Of a DNA stretch of 64,000 nt, positions 1-11,266 are shown piece by piece; position 1 is the first letter of the stretch; every line of letters begins with the position of its first letter. The notes beneath the pieces are model-generated. The model saw nothing but the letters and a program-made list of their open reading frames with translations, did not search any database and was not told the DNA's origin. The position numbers were made by a program, and so were the translations under genes. Origin of the DNA: Phaeodactylum tricornutum CCAP 1055/1 (Eukaryota; Bacillariophyta; Bacillariophyceae; Surirellales; Neidiaceae); contig NC_011671.1 in NCBI RefSeq assembly GCF_000150955.2, positions 682,001-746,000 on the forward strand, in the 5' to 3' direction.

Positions 1-113
1 CGATACGACTAAGACCACAATTACCTCTGCAGCATGGCGGTACCGATCTGTGTGTCCCGTCTTTTATCGAAGATTTTGCGGACGCCAAGACGCTGCGCGA
101 GCTTCCAGATGTC

Positions 114-1007
114 TCAAGCTCGCACACCAGACGCCATACCTCCATCGACAACGAGGTTGGAACCTGTCATGTAGCTTGACTCGTCACTCATCAAGAAGGC
201 GACTACCTTAAGAACTTCTTCCACGCTCCCGAGGCGTTTCATTGGGACGCTATTGATCTTATTTTGTGCGACAGTCTCGGGGTCATTGGCAAAGTAAGGA
301 GAATTGCATTCTGCATGTAATTCGTTCTGTCGGTCCCACATAAAACCCGGTCCGATAAGAGCGGGACTTACGGCGTTCACCCTTATTTTGAAGGGTGCCA
401 GGTCTTTGGCCGCCACTGAAGTTAGAGAGAATATGGCTGCCTTCGACGACGCGTATGCCGCCATAGCGGGCGTGCCCCGCATACCAGCTACCGACGCTGT
501 ATTCACAACACAGCATGTTGCGTCTGGATCCCGCTTCGACATGACCTTGGCGACGGCTTGCAGGACGATAAAAGCACCAGTCACGTTTATATCCATTACC
601 ATGCGAAAGTCTTCTGGATCGTATTCCAACAAAGTAGCTATTTTCCCTTGGTAGCCGGCATTGTTCCACAGAAGGTCGATACGGCAGAAACGTTCCACGA
701 TGGCATCCGTCACCGTCCGCGTGTCACCGGCACTGGTAATATCGCAGATAAACGCTTTAAAATCAAAACTTCCGTCGTCCAGACTTTGATTCAGGGCCTC
801 AAATGTCCCCTGCAATCCTTCTTGGTTTTTGTCTAGAGCCGCTATCCGTGCGCCACGTTTCGCGAAGTACACACATCCTTCCCGGCCAAATTGACCACCG
901 GCACCGGTAATGACGATTACCTTGCCCACAAACCGAAGATCATGCTCCACCGCTGTTTCGGGAGAGTCGCATTTAGCCTCCGCAACCCAGTCACTGCTGC
1001 CACTCAT
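114..1007 (-). CDS. Short-chain dehydrogenase/reductase (SDR)
   Basis: A 297-residue classical SDR that should carry out NAD(P)-dependent oxidoreduction of an alcohol or ketone; the substrate cannot be read from sequence. The Rossmann glycine motif ITGAGGQFG lies near residue 33, the structural NNAG near 117, the catalytic serine in NTASVAG, and the YASSK tyrosine-lysine pair just after it. The C-terminus ends with the usual MTGSNLVVDGGM. I chose the ATG at 1007; the open frame continues upstream only to a GTG. No signal peptide or plastid motif is visible, so a cytosolic enzyme is likely. It is intronless and divergent from the lactonase gene. Family certain, specificity unknown. Confidence 0.9.
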   Translation of the reverse strand: MSGSSDWVAEAKCDSPETAVEHDLRFVGKVIVITGAGGQFGREGCVYFAKRGARIAALDKNQEGLQGTFEALNQSLDDGSFDFKAFICDITSAGDTRTVTDAIVERFCRIDLLWNNAGYQGKIATLLEYDPEDFRMVMDINVTGAFIVLQAVAKVMSKRDPDATCCVVNTASVAGMRGTPAMAAYASSKAAIFSLTSVAAKDLAPFKIRVNAVSPALIGPGFMWDRQNELHAECNSPYFANDPETVAQNKINSVPMKRLGSVEEVLKVVAFLMSDESSYMTGSNLVVDGGMASGVRA

Positions 1008-1717
1008 GATTACGTTGCGTCCGAAGTCAAGAACCGTGGAATGTATCACCTGCTATAAATTGCTTCAAGCCTACACCGTCTACTGGTATTACCCGAGCAC
1101 CTTTCCAAATGGTGATTTTGGTCAACAACAGCTACTACCGCTACACCTCCCGGGAATCACTCTGTCGCAGTCCGTTGGGAGGAAGGGCATATCAGGGTAG
1201 GGCTACTTTGCGTCATAGTCATATGGGCCACCTTTCAAATTCTACCTTTTCTATTGTTGAAAGAACGTCAGACAGCTGGTATTCGTAGAACATCTGCTAA
1301 ACGGTGTGCAAATGCAATACTCGTGGGCTGGGTCATCGCCGAAATAGCCCCTGTAACTATTGCCTTGCCACGTTGAAACCGTTAAACGTAATTATTTTTG
1401 TACTATCGATGACGGTTGACGATAAAAACTTGTTCGAAATCTGATTTTACGTGGAAGTCATGGACACTCGAACTCTGAAGTTCCTAAATAAATCCTATTC
1501 CTCTGCAGGTGAGACATTCACTGCGCAAGGATGGCAACTGCGCGTTTTTCTTCTTTCGTGTCGTCGCCTTTACTCTTGCTTCTACCCCCGTTTGGTTGAA
1601 GTCGCCATCACTGTGGAAAACACTTCTCGAAGCAGAACTCTTATACCTCTTGACACCCAACCGTCAAACGCTTGACAGCATAAAGTACACCATCCACCCA
1701 TCCATACTTCCGCGATT
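1008..1717. other. Intergenic region between divergent SDR and lactonase genes
   Basis: About 700 bp between two divergent starts. Only short, overlapping open frames without family motifs are present. It presumably holds both promoters; no clear regulatory element was recognised. Confidence 0.5.
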
Positions 1718-3404
1718 ATGACCAACAAGACACTCATGAGTCGAACTGAAACATTCAATTCCGCTGCAACCACATCGTCGTCCGTATGGGACGACGAGAT
1801 GGGGGCTTCCTCGGATCAACTTTTCTTCGTTACGAGCTACAGGTAAGGCGCAAAAGGAGCTCTACCCCGTTTCAAGCAAACCAAACCATCATCCTTCAAC
1901 GAAGCAACTACTCACTGCACGTTCACTGTTTGTCTGACATTCACGCAGTAACTTTGATAAACTAGCCCACGGGCCTCGGGGCACGGCTGCCACGAAGTCG
2001 ATCTACGTCTATCGCTTCCATCCCAGCGACGGATCGCTCGTACTTCTCAACGTGACGGGCGACCCGACTCTCGTCGTCAACCCTGCCTTTGCGCGCTACC
2101 ACCCTCGTCTTAACGTTGTTTACACATGTACCGAAGATATTGACGACAATGGTCGAATCTTTGCGTACTCGGTCGGTGCTAGCGGAGCACTCACGCAACT
2201 TGGCGAAGCCGTTGATGCCGGTGGCACTTCCACCTGCTACCTGACACTCGACCGCGAGCAGAAGAACCTGCTTGCTGTGAATTACTGGGACAGCACTCTA
2301 GCTGTCATTCCTGTCAACAAGGAAACCGGCGAGATGATGGGCCCGGTCAAGAACATGTACGATCCAAAAGGGGGAAAGGGGATGATCGCTGCAGGCCGCG
2401 TGCACGGGGGCGTCAACCACTCGTGCAACGATGACACCACCATCCGAATGCGCCAAGCTGATCCCCACTCACATGCCTTGGTACTCGATCCTTTCGTTGG
2501 AACCGTCGCTTATGTGCCGGATTTGGGCAAAGATCTCGTACGCGAATTTTACTACGACCGTCAAGCCGGTAAGATAGAACTTGAGTTGAATGTGCTCCCG
2601 TCGGGCCTTTGCACAGGCATGCCCGATGGGCCCCGCTATTTTGAGTTTCATCCAAAGTACAATGTTGCATATGTTGTGAACGAACTCAGCTCTACTGTGG
2701 CCGTTTTTGAGGTCAACCGAGCTCTTTTACAGGAAATGGCGACAGCATCCAAGAATGGCGCGGACATGTCCAAATTCAAGGGCCGATCTACACTCCGCCT
2801 GATTCAGTCAATCAAGACAATCCCCTCAGCGTTCCCGACGGAAATGAATACTTGCGGGAGAATCTGCGTACACAAATCGGGACGATTTGTTGTCGTGAGC
2901 AACCGCGGACACCAATCCATCACTTCGTTCCGAGTCATTAACAAAGGACCAAAGCGTGGAGAGTTGTTTCCTGTTGGTTATTTCCACACACGCGGCGAGA
3001 CTCCTCGTCACTTTCAGTTCGATGCATCGGGCCAGTATTTACTTGTCGCTAACCAAGATACCGACTCTATTGCCGTCTTCAACTTCAACCTCTCGTCTGG
3101 TGAAATCAAATACACTGGGAACGAATACCGAGTTCCTTCACCCAATTTTGTATGCTGCTGCCCCATGCATGAAAGCGACGACCTAGAAGAGGCTGAAATG
3201 TCTCCGCCCGTGAGCAATCTTAGTATTCTTGACAACTTTCAGGATACGGAAGAGACGGGCAACTACTCCACAACGTCTTCTGACAACTCGTGTACCATGC
3301 CAACGGCTATCGAGAGTAAGGAATCACTTCAAGCGGAACTTATGCGGGCTCGAAATGAAATTAACGAACTGAAACACATGTTGTCGAGTCTGACGATGGA
3401 GTAA
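1718..3404 (+). CDS. 6-phosphogluconolactonase-type beta-propeller protein (2 exons)
   Basis: Two exons, 1718-1842 and 1949-3404, encode 526 residues. The intron 1843-1948 has GT-AG ends and splits a serine codon (AG/T). The protein matches the 7-bladed propeller lactonase family (YbhE/Pgl type), which hydrolyses 6-phosphogluconolactone in the oxidative pentose phosphate pathway. Blade-like repeats are visible, for example GETPRHFQFDASGQYLLVAN and SNRGHQSITSFRV, along with the family motif HPKYNVAYVVNELSSTV. The C-terminal 80 residues are extra: an acidic Ser/Thr-rich linker and a short coiled coil (ELMRARNEINELKHML) that bacterial members lack. No targeting signal is seen. The lactonase activity is inferred from family; other propeller lactonases remain possible. 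Confidence 0.85.
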
Positions 3405-3659
3405 GTCACCCACGAGTGGCTACGCTTTCTTGCATTGTTGTTTATCTTTCTCTTTGTTTCACCATGTGGTTGCAACAGCGTTTTGGACGCGTAGTTCTTC
3501 CCTTGCTGCCATGCGGCATTTGATTAGATAGTGTAGAGAATTAGACCAACCAACCATTAATTAGTATATTTGAGTTCATAAAAACGCATTACTCTGCTTT
3601 CCACGAGCGTTTTTGTTGCCTGTTCAGATGATGCCTCTCAGAAGTCGCGGATGCAGTCT

Positions 3660-4303
3660 CTACATCATTTTGGGTGCCGGTCCTTCAAAAAAGTGATGTT
3701 CAACCAAATCTAGAATGTTTTGCTTTCGTAGCGCTCCTTCAATGCGTCCTTTGAGCACAGCCCGTGCTCCTACATTTTCTTCGCCCTCTTTTGGAGCGTA
3801 CTTGTCGAGGAACAATAGAGTCGGCAAACCCATAATGTTCAACCTGGCGGCCATGGCCTCCTCCTTGTCCGTATCTAGCTTAACAAATCGCACTTTTCCC
3901 TTCAATTCGGAAGCCGCCGCTTCAAATTCCGGGGCCATCAGTAGACAGGGTCCGCACCTGTTTGTTCAACCGAAGAAGAAAAATGCAGATGGTGTAAGCG
4001 ACTTCGAAACAGCGTAAGATTGAGAGAAACATACGTTGAGCGAAGATTGTGCTGTGTCACGTACCAAGTCGCATACGCGTCCACAACTAACGGCGTATCC
4101 CACTCCTGCAGCATTATTTCCAGCTGCTCCCCCGTTACCAGCGGTGCGGCTTTTTCTTCGGTCCCTTCTCCCATCCACAGTACCCCCTCCGATCGAAAGA
4201 ATGCAACACTGCGTAGACCAAGAGTTCGGCTATTCTGCTTACAATGTACAAACGCTTCTGCCGCTGTCATGAAGCAAAGGAACGCTGCCATTAAAGACCT
4301 CAT
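3660..4303 (-). CDS. Plastid-targeted thioredoxin-like protein (2 exons)
   Basis: Exons 4303-4065 and 3957-3660 on the minus strand encode 178 residues. The intron (4064-3958) splits the active-site tryptophan codon, and splicing creates the canonical thioredoxin motif WCGPC, absent from either open frame alone. Downstream are VRFVKLDTDKEEAMAARLNI and the cis-proline motif GLPTLLFLD, both typical of thioredoxins. The first 20 residues form a signal peptide ending TAAEAF, the phenylalanine-bearing motif of diatom plastid import, followed by a basic transit region. It should act as a dithiol reductase or redox regulator in the plastid. The start is the ATG at 4303; the frame runs on only to a TTG. 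Confidence 0.9.
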
Positions 4304-5448
4304 ATTGTGGTGGTGACGGCTCTTCAAGACAACGCTGCTTGTTAGACTTTTATGAGTGAATATAAAGTAGGTCTCCGTTAGGAATCACAACGGATGTGGT
4401 AGACGTGAACGTATGTGGCTGCTTCTTTCGGATCATGTCGTGTCCCGATGCAAATGTGGTGCAAAGCATTTGCCACATCAGGCAAAATGGGCTAACGTGG
4501 ATTTTGATTTACCAATATAGGCATTTGTACTTCTCAAGGTTCCCACCCGGAAAGTCTTCATAATTTCACTTTGAAATGTGTGTCACAGTCAACATTCTCT
4601 ACTCCGCGATTTCAAAGTTTGGTAGGGTCGGAAGGGGTTAATCGCTTGACATTGCGAATCGCTTGTCATACGTGTTTTTTTGGCCCTATTATATACGTTC
4701 CGTCACATTAAAAGATATTAGCTCTACTAACCACATAAGTCACCAATAATGGACTGGAAAAATTAAAGCCGGTCAATGTGGTTTAGGCAATCAAATATTG
4801 AAAGCCCGAAAGACCTGTACATTTAGCCAAATGCAAGACGATTTATGTCGACTACTGTGGCCGAAGCAATCTGCTCTGTTCCAGCTAACTGTAGACAAGG
4901 GAAAGATCGCTCTCGCTGTTCAAAAAAGCTGGACAGGAACTGTAAGATCAACCTCTTGTGTCTCGAAGACCTCCTGTGCTGGCGCCGTCAGTACACTACG
5001 TGCTTCGAAATTTCCCGCTGCTGTGTTGCTTCACCAATCTTTGATTTGTCAACTTGTGGCGGTGCTGCCAGTGGAGACTAGTTTCACTAATACTGTCGCC
5101 GTCAATTATTTTTATCCGTACTAAAATTTATTTTCTGGCCAATAAGGGTAAGGCCCAGGAGACTTTGATTAGATATCTCTACTTTCCCTTATGCAGTTCC
5201 CTAGTCATAGTCATTTATTGAAGTATACTGTTTTCATGCAGATCGTGAGTGTATTGTCAGTCATTTGGAAATTTGGCTTCTACGTCAGGAAAGGGTTATC
5301 GAACTAATAGTAACAGAAAGAAATTGCATTGTCTGTAAGACGAAAACACACAAAACGAAATCAGGGTAACACCAACTTGAACATTGACAACTTAGACGTA
5401 TTGACAGTAGTCTACTGAAATCCACTCTTGATTGAAAGAGAAAGCAAA
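4304..5448. other. Intergenic region, no supported gene
   Basis: AT-rich stretch of 1.1 kb between the divergent thioredoxin and LRR genes. Overlapping frames at 4798-5124 lack an ATG or family features. No RNA gene or repeat was recognised. Confidence 0.5.
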
Positions 5449-7548
5449 ATGATCCCGGCAGATTTCGCTTTAAACGATCTTGACGATATTGGGTTTCACG
5501 ACCAACTACCTTCCGTCGAGGAATACAAGTCACGACAGCACCTGAATCTTTCCCGGCTTTCGACTTCTACCGAGTCCGCCTCTGGAGATCAACCTAATCT
5601 TCATGACCAATTGCCATCGGTCGAAGAATACAAAGCTAACGTAACTACAAACGGGGGGAAAGAATCCCAGAGGAGAAGCCGTACAAAGCTATTTCTACTT
5701 GTATTAACGCCGGTTGTTTTGGCAAGTATCCTGTTGGCAATCGGCGTATCTTTATTGCGGGACGACGATACTCCGGATCGTCAAAACTCTCTTGCTGCAA
5801 CATCATCACCAATTGCTGAGATTCCCGAGGAGGATCTTCGCGTGTACAAGTTCGTTGACTATATTGTAAAACAAGGTTGGTCTGACCCGGATGATCTCGA
5901 CACGCCTCAAAATCCCCAATGGGATGCCGCCGTGTGGCTGTCAAATTTTGATGGTGACTACACTGCTGAACCCGAAGATGTGGTGGACCTTCGTCAACGT
6001 TACGCTCTTGCCACGTTCTATTTTGCGACGAGTGGGCGGGAGTGGACGCGTGCATTGTATTGGCTTGAAAACACGCCAGTCTGTGAGTGGGCTCAGTCCC
6101 TCTCGGGAGAAGGAGACGAAACCATCACTGTTGGGGTTGGCTGCAAATGTAGACAGGGGGGTCCGTGCGATCCCGACACGGTTAAGCAATTATTTTTACC
6201 AGGAATTGGGCTTAAAGGAAGCATTCCTCGTGAGATTGGTCTATTGACGGATCTCGAAAAAATTGATCTTTATTCGAACGATCTTAATGCAGCAATTCCT
6301 GATGATATGCAATATCTTGAGAAACTCGGTAGTCTTGTGCTCTACGACAACTTACTTTCCGGCGAGATTCCGGAATGGATTGGCTCTCTATCCGATTTGG
6401 CTACGATCAATTTAGCCAAGAACAAATTTGAAGGTGGCGTACCGTCGAGTCTGTTTAACTTGACTAAGTTGATCACTCTTAACCTCGAGAACAATGACTT
6501 CCGCTTTCAACTTGATGACCTACAGCTTCAATCTAATCTTCAGGCTCTATTTCTTGGCGGCAACAATATTTATGGAAAGTTGACCGAGGAAAGGGTAGAC
6601 ATCTGGGAGGACATCGAAGTATTGGATCTAAGCAATAACCAGCTAACGGGTCCTCTTCCTTCGAATTTGTTTAATCAAGAGGCACTCATTATTTTGGACC
6701 TACACGGTAACAAGTTCACAGGTCACATCCCGGAGTTTGAAGATTCTCCTTTTTTGACTTTTTTGGCGCTTCAGGATAACGACCTCACTGGATCCATTCC
6801 GGCCAGCATAGGATTCGACCATTTATTACTACGTCATATTGATCTGTCTCAAAATATGTTGAACTCCACAATTCCAGACACAATCGGCTCGCTTAACGCT
6901 CTGGAGTATTTGTTTATTGCTTTGAACCCCTTTCTGGAACCTGCACCGGTGCCTTCCTTCTTGGGCGAGCTGACCAATCTTGTTGACGTGTCGTTTCAGG
7001 ACAGTAACCGCGAAGGTCAGCTTCCGACAGAATTGGGTCTGTTAACAAACCTGGTACTTCTCGACTTGGCTGCCAACGAGATCGAGGGTGACATACCGGT
7101 TGAACTTGGCAATGCCGATAAACTACGTTTTCTCTTTCTGAACGAGAATCATCTTTCCGGCAATGTTCCTGGGTCTTTCGAGCAACTGACCGACTTGGTT
7201 GTTACCATGATTGACTCCAATGACTTGACGGGAAACGTCAATTCTTTATGTACGACAGAGCATTCTCGACTCGTGACTTACATAGCTGATTGCAGTGAGT
7301 TTGTTGCGGAAGACGGAATCGAGTGTGAATGCTGTGAATGTTGCAATGACGATGATCCAAATTGCAACGACGTCGAATGGTTCGGTGATCTAAACCCGGT
7401 GTGGGAAGACGAATACGTCCGAAAGCATTACGCGTTCGAGGAGAACCAGGTGATATATGCCAAACTGTCGTATCTTGACGAAACAGGCGAGGATGAAGAT
7501 CAAGCTGTCGGCGATCTGGATGCAGACTTTGGGAATGGGAACGACTAG
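5449..7548 (+). CDS. Type II membrane protein with leucine-rich repeats (LRR 1)
   Basis: 699 residues from the ATG at 5449. The N-terminal cytosolic tail (about residues 1-80) carries the motif HDQLPSVEEYK twice, 35 residues apart. A single membrane span lies near residues 80-103, preceded by basic residues, giving an N-in, C-out topology. The ectodomain has a cap region containing FYFATSGREW, then plant-type LRRs of the L-x-x-N-x-L-x-G-x-I-P kind (LTGPLPSNLFNQEALIILDL and others). It ends with a cysteine cluster (CECCECCNDDDPNC) and an acidic tail. There is no kinase domain. It is paralogous to the next gene. Surface recognition or adhesion is a guess from architecture; the ligand is unknown. 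Confidence 0.88.
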   Translation: MIPADFALNDLDDIGFHDQLPSVEEYKSRQHLNLSRLSTSTESASGDQPNLHDQLPSVEEYKANVTTNGGKESQRRSRTKLFLLVLTPVVLASILLAIGVSLLRDDDTPDRQNSLAATSSPIAEIPEEDLRVYKFVDYIVKQGWSDPDDLDTPQNPQWDAAVWLSNFDGDYTAEPEDVVDLRQRYALATFYFATSGREWTRALYWLENTPVCEWAQSLSGEGDETITVGVGCKCRQGGPCDPDTVKQLFLPGIGLKGSIPREIGLLTDLEKIDLYSNDLNAAIPDDMQYLEKLGSLVLYDNLLSGEIPEWIGSLSDLATINLAKNKFEGGVPSSLFNLTKLITLNLENNDFRFQLDDLQLQSNLQALFLGGNNIYGKLTEERVDIWEDIEVLDLSNNQLTGPLPSNLFNQEALIILDLHGNKFTGHIPEFEDSPFLTFLALQDNDLTGSIPASIGFDHLLLRHIDLSQNMLNSTIPDTIGSLNALEYLFIALNPFLEPAPVPSFLGELTNLVDVSFQDSNREGQLPTELGLLTNLVLLDLAANEIEGDIPVELGNADKLRFLFLNENHLSGNVPGSFEQLTDLVVTMIDSNDLTGNVNSLCTTEHSRLVTYIADCSEFVAEDGIECECCECCNDDDPNCNDVEWFGDLNPVWEDEYVRKHYAFEENQVIYAKLSYLDETGEDEDQAVGDLDADFGNGND

Positions 7549-8550
7549 AGGAGCGCCATAGATACGGCGGGAAAATTCAAAAGGTGCTCTCGACTGCAAA
7601 CATTGCGTATAGTATTCTGTGAATCAATTGACATTGGGATTTATAGGGTTTCACTAGTTTTTCTACATTAGAGTGCTAACTCTAGAGGGAGAGCGAGTAC
7701 ATATCATCTACAGACCTTCGCCAGCGAAAGCCTGTTCAAGGCCATTATGTAAATGGAGAATTGACTGTGAACCAGCACACGAACATTGCTGTGGCTCCTC
7801 TAGATAGAGTAAGCCATCCAAGAAAGCATTATCGAAGTGCCAGGCCTACCTTTGGCAGGGCTCGCAATACAAGGGCGGAACGCGCGAGATGACAACATTT
7901 TTTGTTTCACATTTGAAACCAAGGGCGATTGGCAGAATAGCGCGCTACAGTTTTGTCTACCGTTCCTGGATCCCCTGCCGGTTCAGTCTGCCTGACGCGA
8001 ATGTGCATCCGAAGTCAATACGAAGCGCGACAACATAGGTCAGTCCTGCAACCTAAAGTCGGAGTATAAAATTGAGAACAAATACTTAGATAGCTGTACT
8101 CGATAATAATTAAAATACTATCTACGAAGCTGTATAGTGGGATACAAATTTTTCCAATCTATGACGTTTCCGGTGAACGAAGATTCCCGTTGGGATCCCG
8201 TAGCGTACCTTTTAGATAGGAACCGGCTTCCTCGAAACACATGATTGTCGGCGTCGGCGTGTGAAGGAATGTTCCTTTTCATACGAACAGACCGGTACGC
8301 CGAAGGAACGTGGACCAGTAGCCAGGACAAACTATTGCCCAACGTCTTTTTCCTCCTCTACGTGCGTTGCGTATATTTACCGTCGCCGGATTTTTCCCGA
8401 GTTTGTTCCGTCCGAGGAGCGGAGGCGCGAAATCCAGTAACCAGAGGTGCAAGAGCGGAGCAATCAACCGACCATTCATTGGTATTCTTGTTTCTTGCCA
8501 ATAGTGTCCTTGATCGTCCTTTACACCCGCACCTCGCCATCCTCCACATC
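7549..8550. other. Intergenic region between the two LRR genes
   Basis: About 1 kb without a supported gene. The frame of the second LRR gene stays open back to 8245 but has no in-frame ATG except the internal one at 8269 (giving MFLFIRTDRY), and the extension resembles no protein family. Confidence 0.45.
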
Positions 8551-10968
8551 ATGCTCGGTTCCGATCGATTCGCCTTCGAAACGCCCAACGTTATTGACCC
8601 GGGTGAGTTGCCTCCGTCCCGTCCTACCCGCGACCCGAACGACCACCGTGATCGCCGAGGCTCCGCGCATAGTCATACGTTGTCTACCTCGTCTCCTTCT
8701 TCGAGCACCGACTCGTCCGTCGAAAATGACGTCCTCCTCCCGGACGAGACCTATCGCCAAGTCCGCGCCTCGCCGGCACGTCTTTTGCAAAGTATTTCCG
8801 ACCTCGAGCTGTGTCCGCAAACAGACGTGGATGGATACTACGGGGATGGTCACGATACAAGCGTACCCTATGATCCCTACGACGCCGAGTACGGCGAAAG
8901 TGGACGCAATCACACCTACAACGAGAGCTACAATCATCATCGCTCGTTCGCGAATCAGTCCTCGGCCTCCCTACCGACGGTGGAAGAGGCCCGCATGCAC
9001 GCGTCAGCTCTGCTCGTAGATAAACGCAAGGGAGAATCTAAACCGCTCGCTCGTACAGTGCGAGTCGGTTCGTCTTCGTCACAACATCTCGTGCGCAAAC
9101 GAATCCTAGCCTTGGCCAAAAGGTTTGGACTCGTCGCCGCGCTCATCGCTATTGGCATCATTTTATCCGTGGCGTTAGTTAGTGCTAGGAAACCCCAAAA
9201 CGGCGAGGGAGCCAACGATGAAGTGGTAATGGACCGGAGGGAAAGTATTTTGGTCTTCTTGGGAGAAAATCGCTACTCGGACGTCGAGGCTATGCTGACT
9301 CCAGGTACACCACAGTATCGAGCCGTTGAGTGGATGGCCGAAGTCGATATGCTCCGCACCTCGGAAACCTACGCCGTTCTCTACAATCTTGACGGTACAC
9401 CGCAGGAAGTCACGGACTTGTCCAATCGCTTTCTGCAACGCTACGTGCTCGTGCTATTCTACTTTGCTACACAGAGTAGCACGGGATGGGTGCAAACCTA
9501 CAATTTCTTGATGCCCATGGACGAATGTGCCTGGAACGCACACGAACACGTGGCTGATTTCCAAGAGGAAAAGTACGACGTGGGAGTTTCCTGTAACAGC
9601 AATCTGCAAGTTAACCAAATTTTTCTGCCGCAAGCCAATCTGCAAGGATCCCTGCCCACCGAACTTGGACTCTTAACGTCGATTCGGTTCCTGGGCTTAC
9701 CAAGGAATCGATTGAACGGTACGCTGCCGGAAACGATGAGCAACATGTGGAATTTATTGTACCTGGATTTGAACTACAATCTTTTAAGCGGTAATCTACC
9801 TATGTTTTTGGGTGACTTTCAATATCTCGAAGTCCTCGGATTATCCAATAATGAATGGTTCGGACCACTCCCGGCCAGCCTCGGTAGTCTGCAAAGCCTC
9901 AAAACGTTGGCGATTGACGACAACGTCTTTACAGGATCGATCGATTTTATCAATTACCTGCCTAATCTTGAATTCTTCTACGCTGACAGCAATTTATTGG
10001 GGGGATTAATTGACGATAATTTCTTGTCCGGCTCATCAAAACTAACGCAACTTGATCTGAGTGGCAACGAGTTTCGAAGCAGTAGTTTCCCCGCCCACTT
10101 ACTTCAGCATCCCGCACTACAGATCTTGGACCTTAGTAACAACAGGTTAAGTGGGCCGTTACCAACACAAGCACTTGACAAGAACAACGTGTTGCAATTT
10201 TTGTCGCTGCGAGAAAATAACTTGAGCGGTCCTTTACAAGCCACCACTTCCGGTACCAACGTATCAGCATCTGCCACCCACGGATTGGGTACCTTACGGC
10301 GCCTTACTCACCTCGATTTGGCGCAAAATAGTCTGACTGGCGCGGTTCCTTACGACTGGCGGCATCTCCAGAACTTGTCTTACTTGAGCTTAAGCCAAAA
10401 TTCGCTTACTCCGGCACCAATCCCCAACTTTTTGGACGAATTTACTAATTTGCGCGAATTGTCGCTGCAAGGTCTGAACATGACCTTAGGTATTCCTGGT
10501 TGGCTAGGTCGACTGTCCAATCTGGAGTTGCTGGACTTGAGTTTCAATGATTTGGAAGGCTCCATACCCAGAGACGTTTTTGATTTGCCTTCCTTGACGT
10601 ACCTAATGCTCCATCGAAATCGACTAACAGGTAACATTCCTCCTGATCTTGTGGCAGCCGAAAAGCTCTTGGTAGTTACCTTACACAAGAACGAAATGAA
10701 CGCGGATATGAATACGTTCTGTCGCGAGGCGATAAATATTGGTATTTTCGCCACCGACTGTGTGGATGATTCAAACTGCACGGAACCCTGCTGTATGGAT
10801 TGTTGCGACGCTAATGACAATCTTTGTTACGAGGATGAATTGGCGGACTTTTTGAAAACGTTTGAGGGTATGTGGGAGTTTCAATATTCACGGGCTTCAT
10901 ACAGTATGGATCCGGTTATCCTAGCCGAATCCAACGTTACACAGTCCGCCACCAACTCTACTCCGTAA
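8551..10968 (+). CDS. Type II membrane protein with leucine-rich repeats (LRR 2)
   Basis: 805 residues from the ATG at 8551 (MLGSDRF). The long N-terminal tail is Ser/His/Tyr-rich and probably cytosolic. A membrane span at about residues 193-212 (LVAALIAIGIILSVALVSA) precedes the ectodomain. That ectodomain repeats the plan of the upstream gene: a cap with FYFATQSSTGW, then the landmark QIFLPQANLQGSLPTELGLL (compare QLFLPGIGLKGSIPREIGLL upstream), about fifteen LRRs, and a cysteine cluster CTEPCCMDCCDANDNLC. The pair is therefore a tandem duplication with diverged cytosolic tails; the twin HDQLPSVEEY motif is absent here. No kinase domain. The start could lie upstream at 8269, but 8551 gives the better N-terminus. 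Confidence 0.85.
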   Translation: MLGSDRFAFETPNVIDPGELPPSRPTRDPNDHRDRRGSAHSHTLSTSSPSSSTDSSVENDVLLPDETYRQVRASPARLLQSISDLELCPQTDVDGYYGDGHDTSVPYDPYDAEYGESGRNHTYNESYNHHRSFANQSSASLPTVEEARMHASALLVDKRKGESKPLARTVRVGSSSSQHLVRKRILALAKRFGLVAALIAIGIILSVALVSARKPQNGEGANDEVVMDRRESILVFLGENRYSDVEAMLTPGTPQYRAVEWMAEVDMLRTSETYAVLYNLDGTPQEVTDLSNRFLQRYVLVLFYFATQSSTGWVQTYNFLMPMDECAWNAHEHVADFQEEKYDVGVSCNSNLQVNQIFLPQANLQGSLPTELGLLTSIRFLGLPRNRLNGTLPETMSNMWNLLYLDLNYNLLSGNLPMFLGDFQYLEVLGLSNNEWFGPLPASLGSLQSLKTLAIDDNVFTGSIDFINYLPNLEFFYADSNLLGGLIDDNFLSGSSKLTQLDLSGNEFRSSSFPAHLLQHPALQILDLSNNRLSGPLPTQALDKNNVLQFLSLRENNLSGPLQATTSGTNVSASATHGLGTLRRLTHLDLAQNSLTGAVPYDWRHLQNLSYLSLSQNSLTPAPIPNFLDEFTNLRELSLQGLNMTLGIPGWLGRLSNLELLDLSFNDLEGSIPRDVFDLPSLTYLMLHRNRLTGNIPPDLVAAEKLLVVTLHKNEMNADMNTFCREAINIGIFATDCVDDSNCTEPCCMDCCDANDNLCYEDELADFLKTFEGMWEFQYSRASYSMDPVILAESNVTQSATNSTP

Positions 10969-11266
10969 TGAGCCTAGCTCAGCTATATTAGCTGTATTTA
11001 TTGTCAATGGAGTGTATTGTTGATAGGTTATCGACGCTACGGATGGGTCCAGTCGTCTGTCTGTGTCAGGATTTCCTTCCAGTTCCGTGTCTCATCGAAA
11101 GCTTTCACAGACACAGACAAGATAGCAGCTACTGAAAGAAAATCAACCACGATTCCATCTATTTTATATGACCAAGTGTAAGAAGCGAATTCATTCGAAG
11201 CAACACCTTTGCACATCGCAACCGAAGAAGAGTTTTTCTGTTCAATATCATTTACACATCTGAAAG

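Noticed and set aside
4798-5124. Plus-strand frame of 108 codons
   Set aside because: Starts from TTG, has no motif and overlaps another random frame.
8245-8550. N-terminal extension of LRR 2
   Set aside because: Lacks a convincing start and spoils a clean N-terminus; treated as 5' leader.
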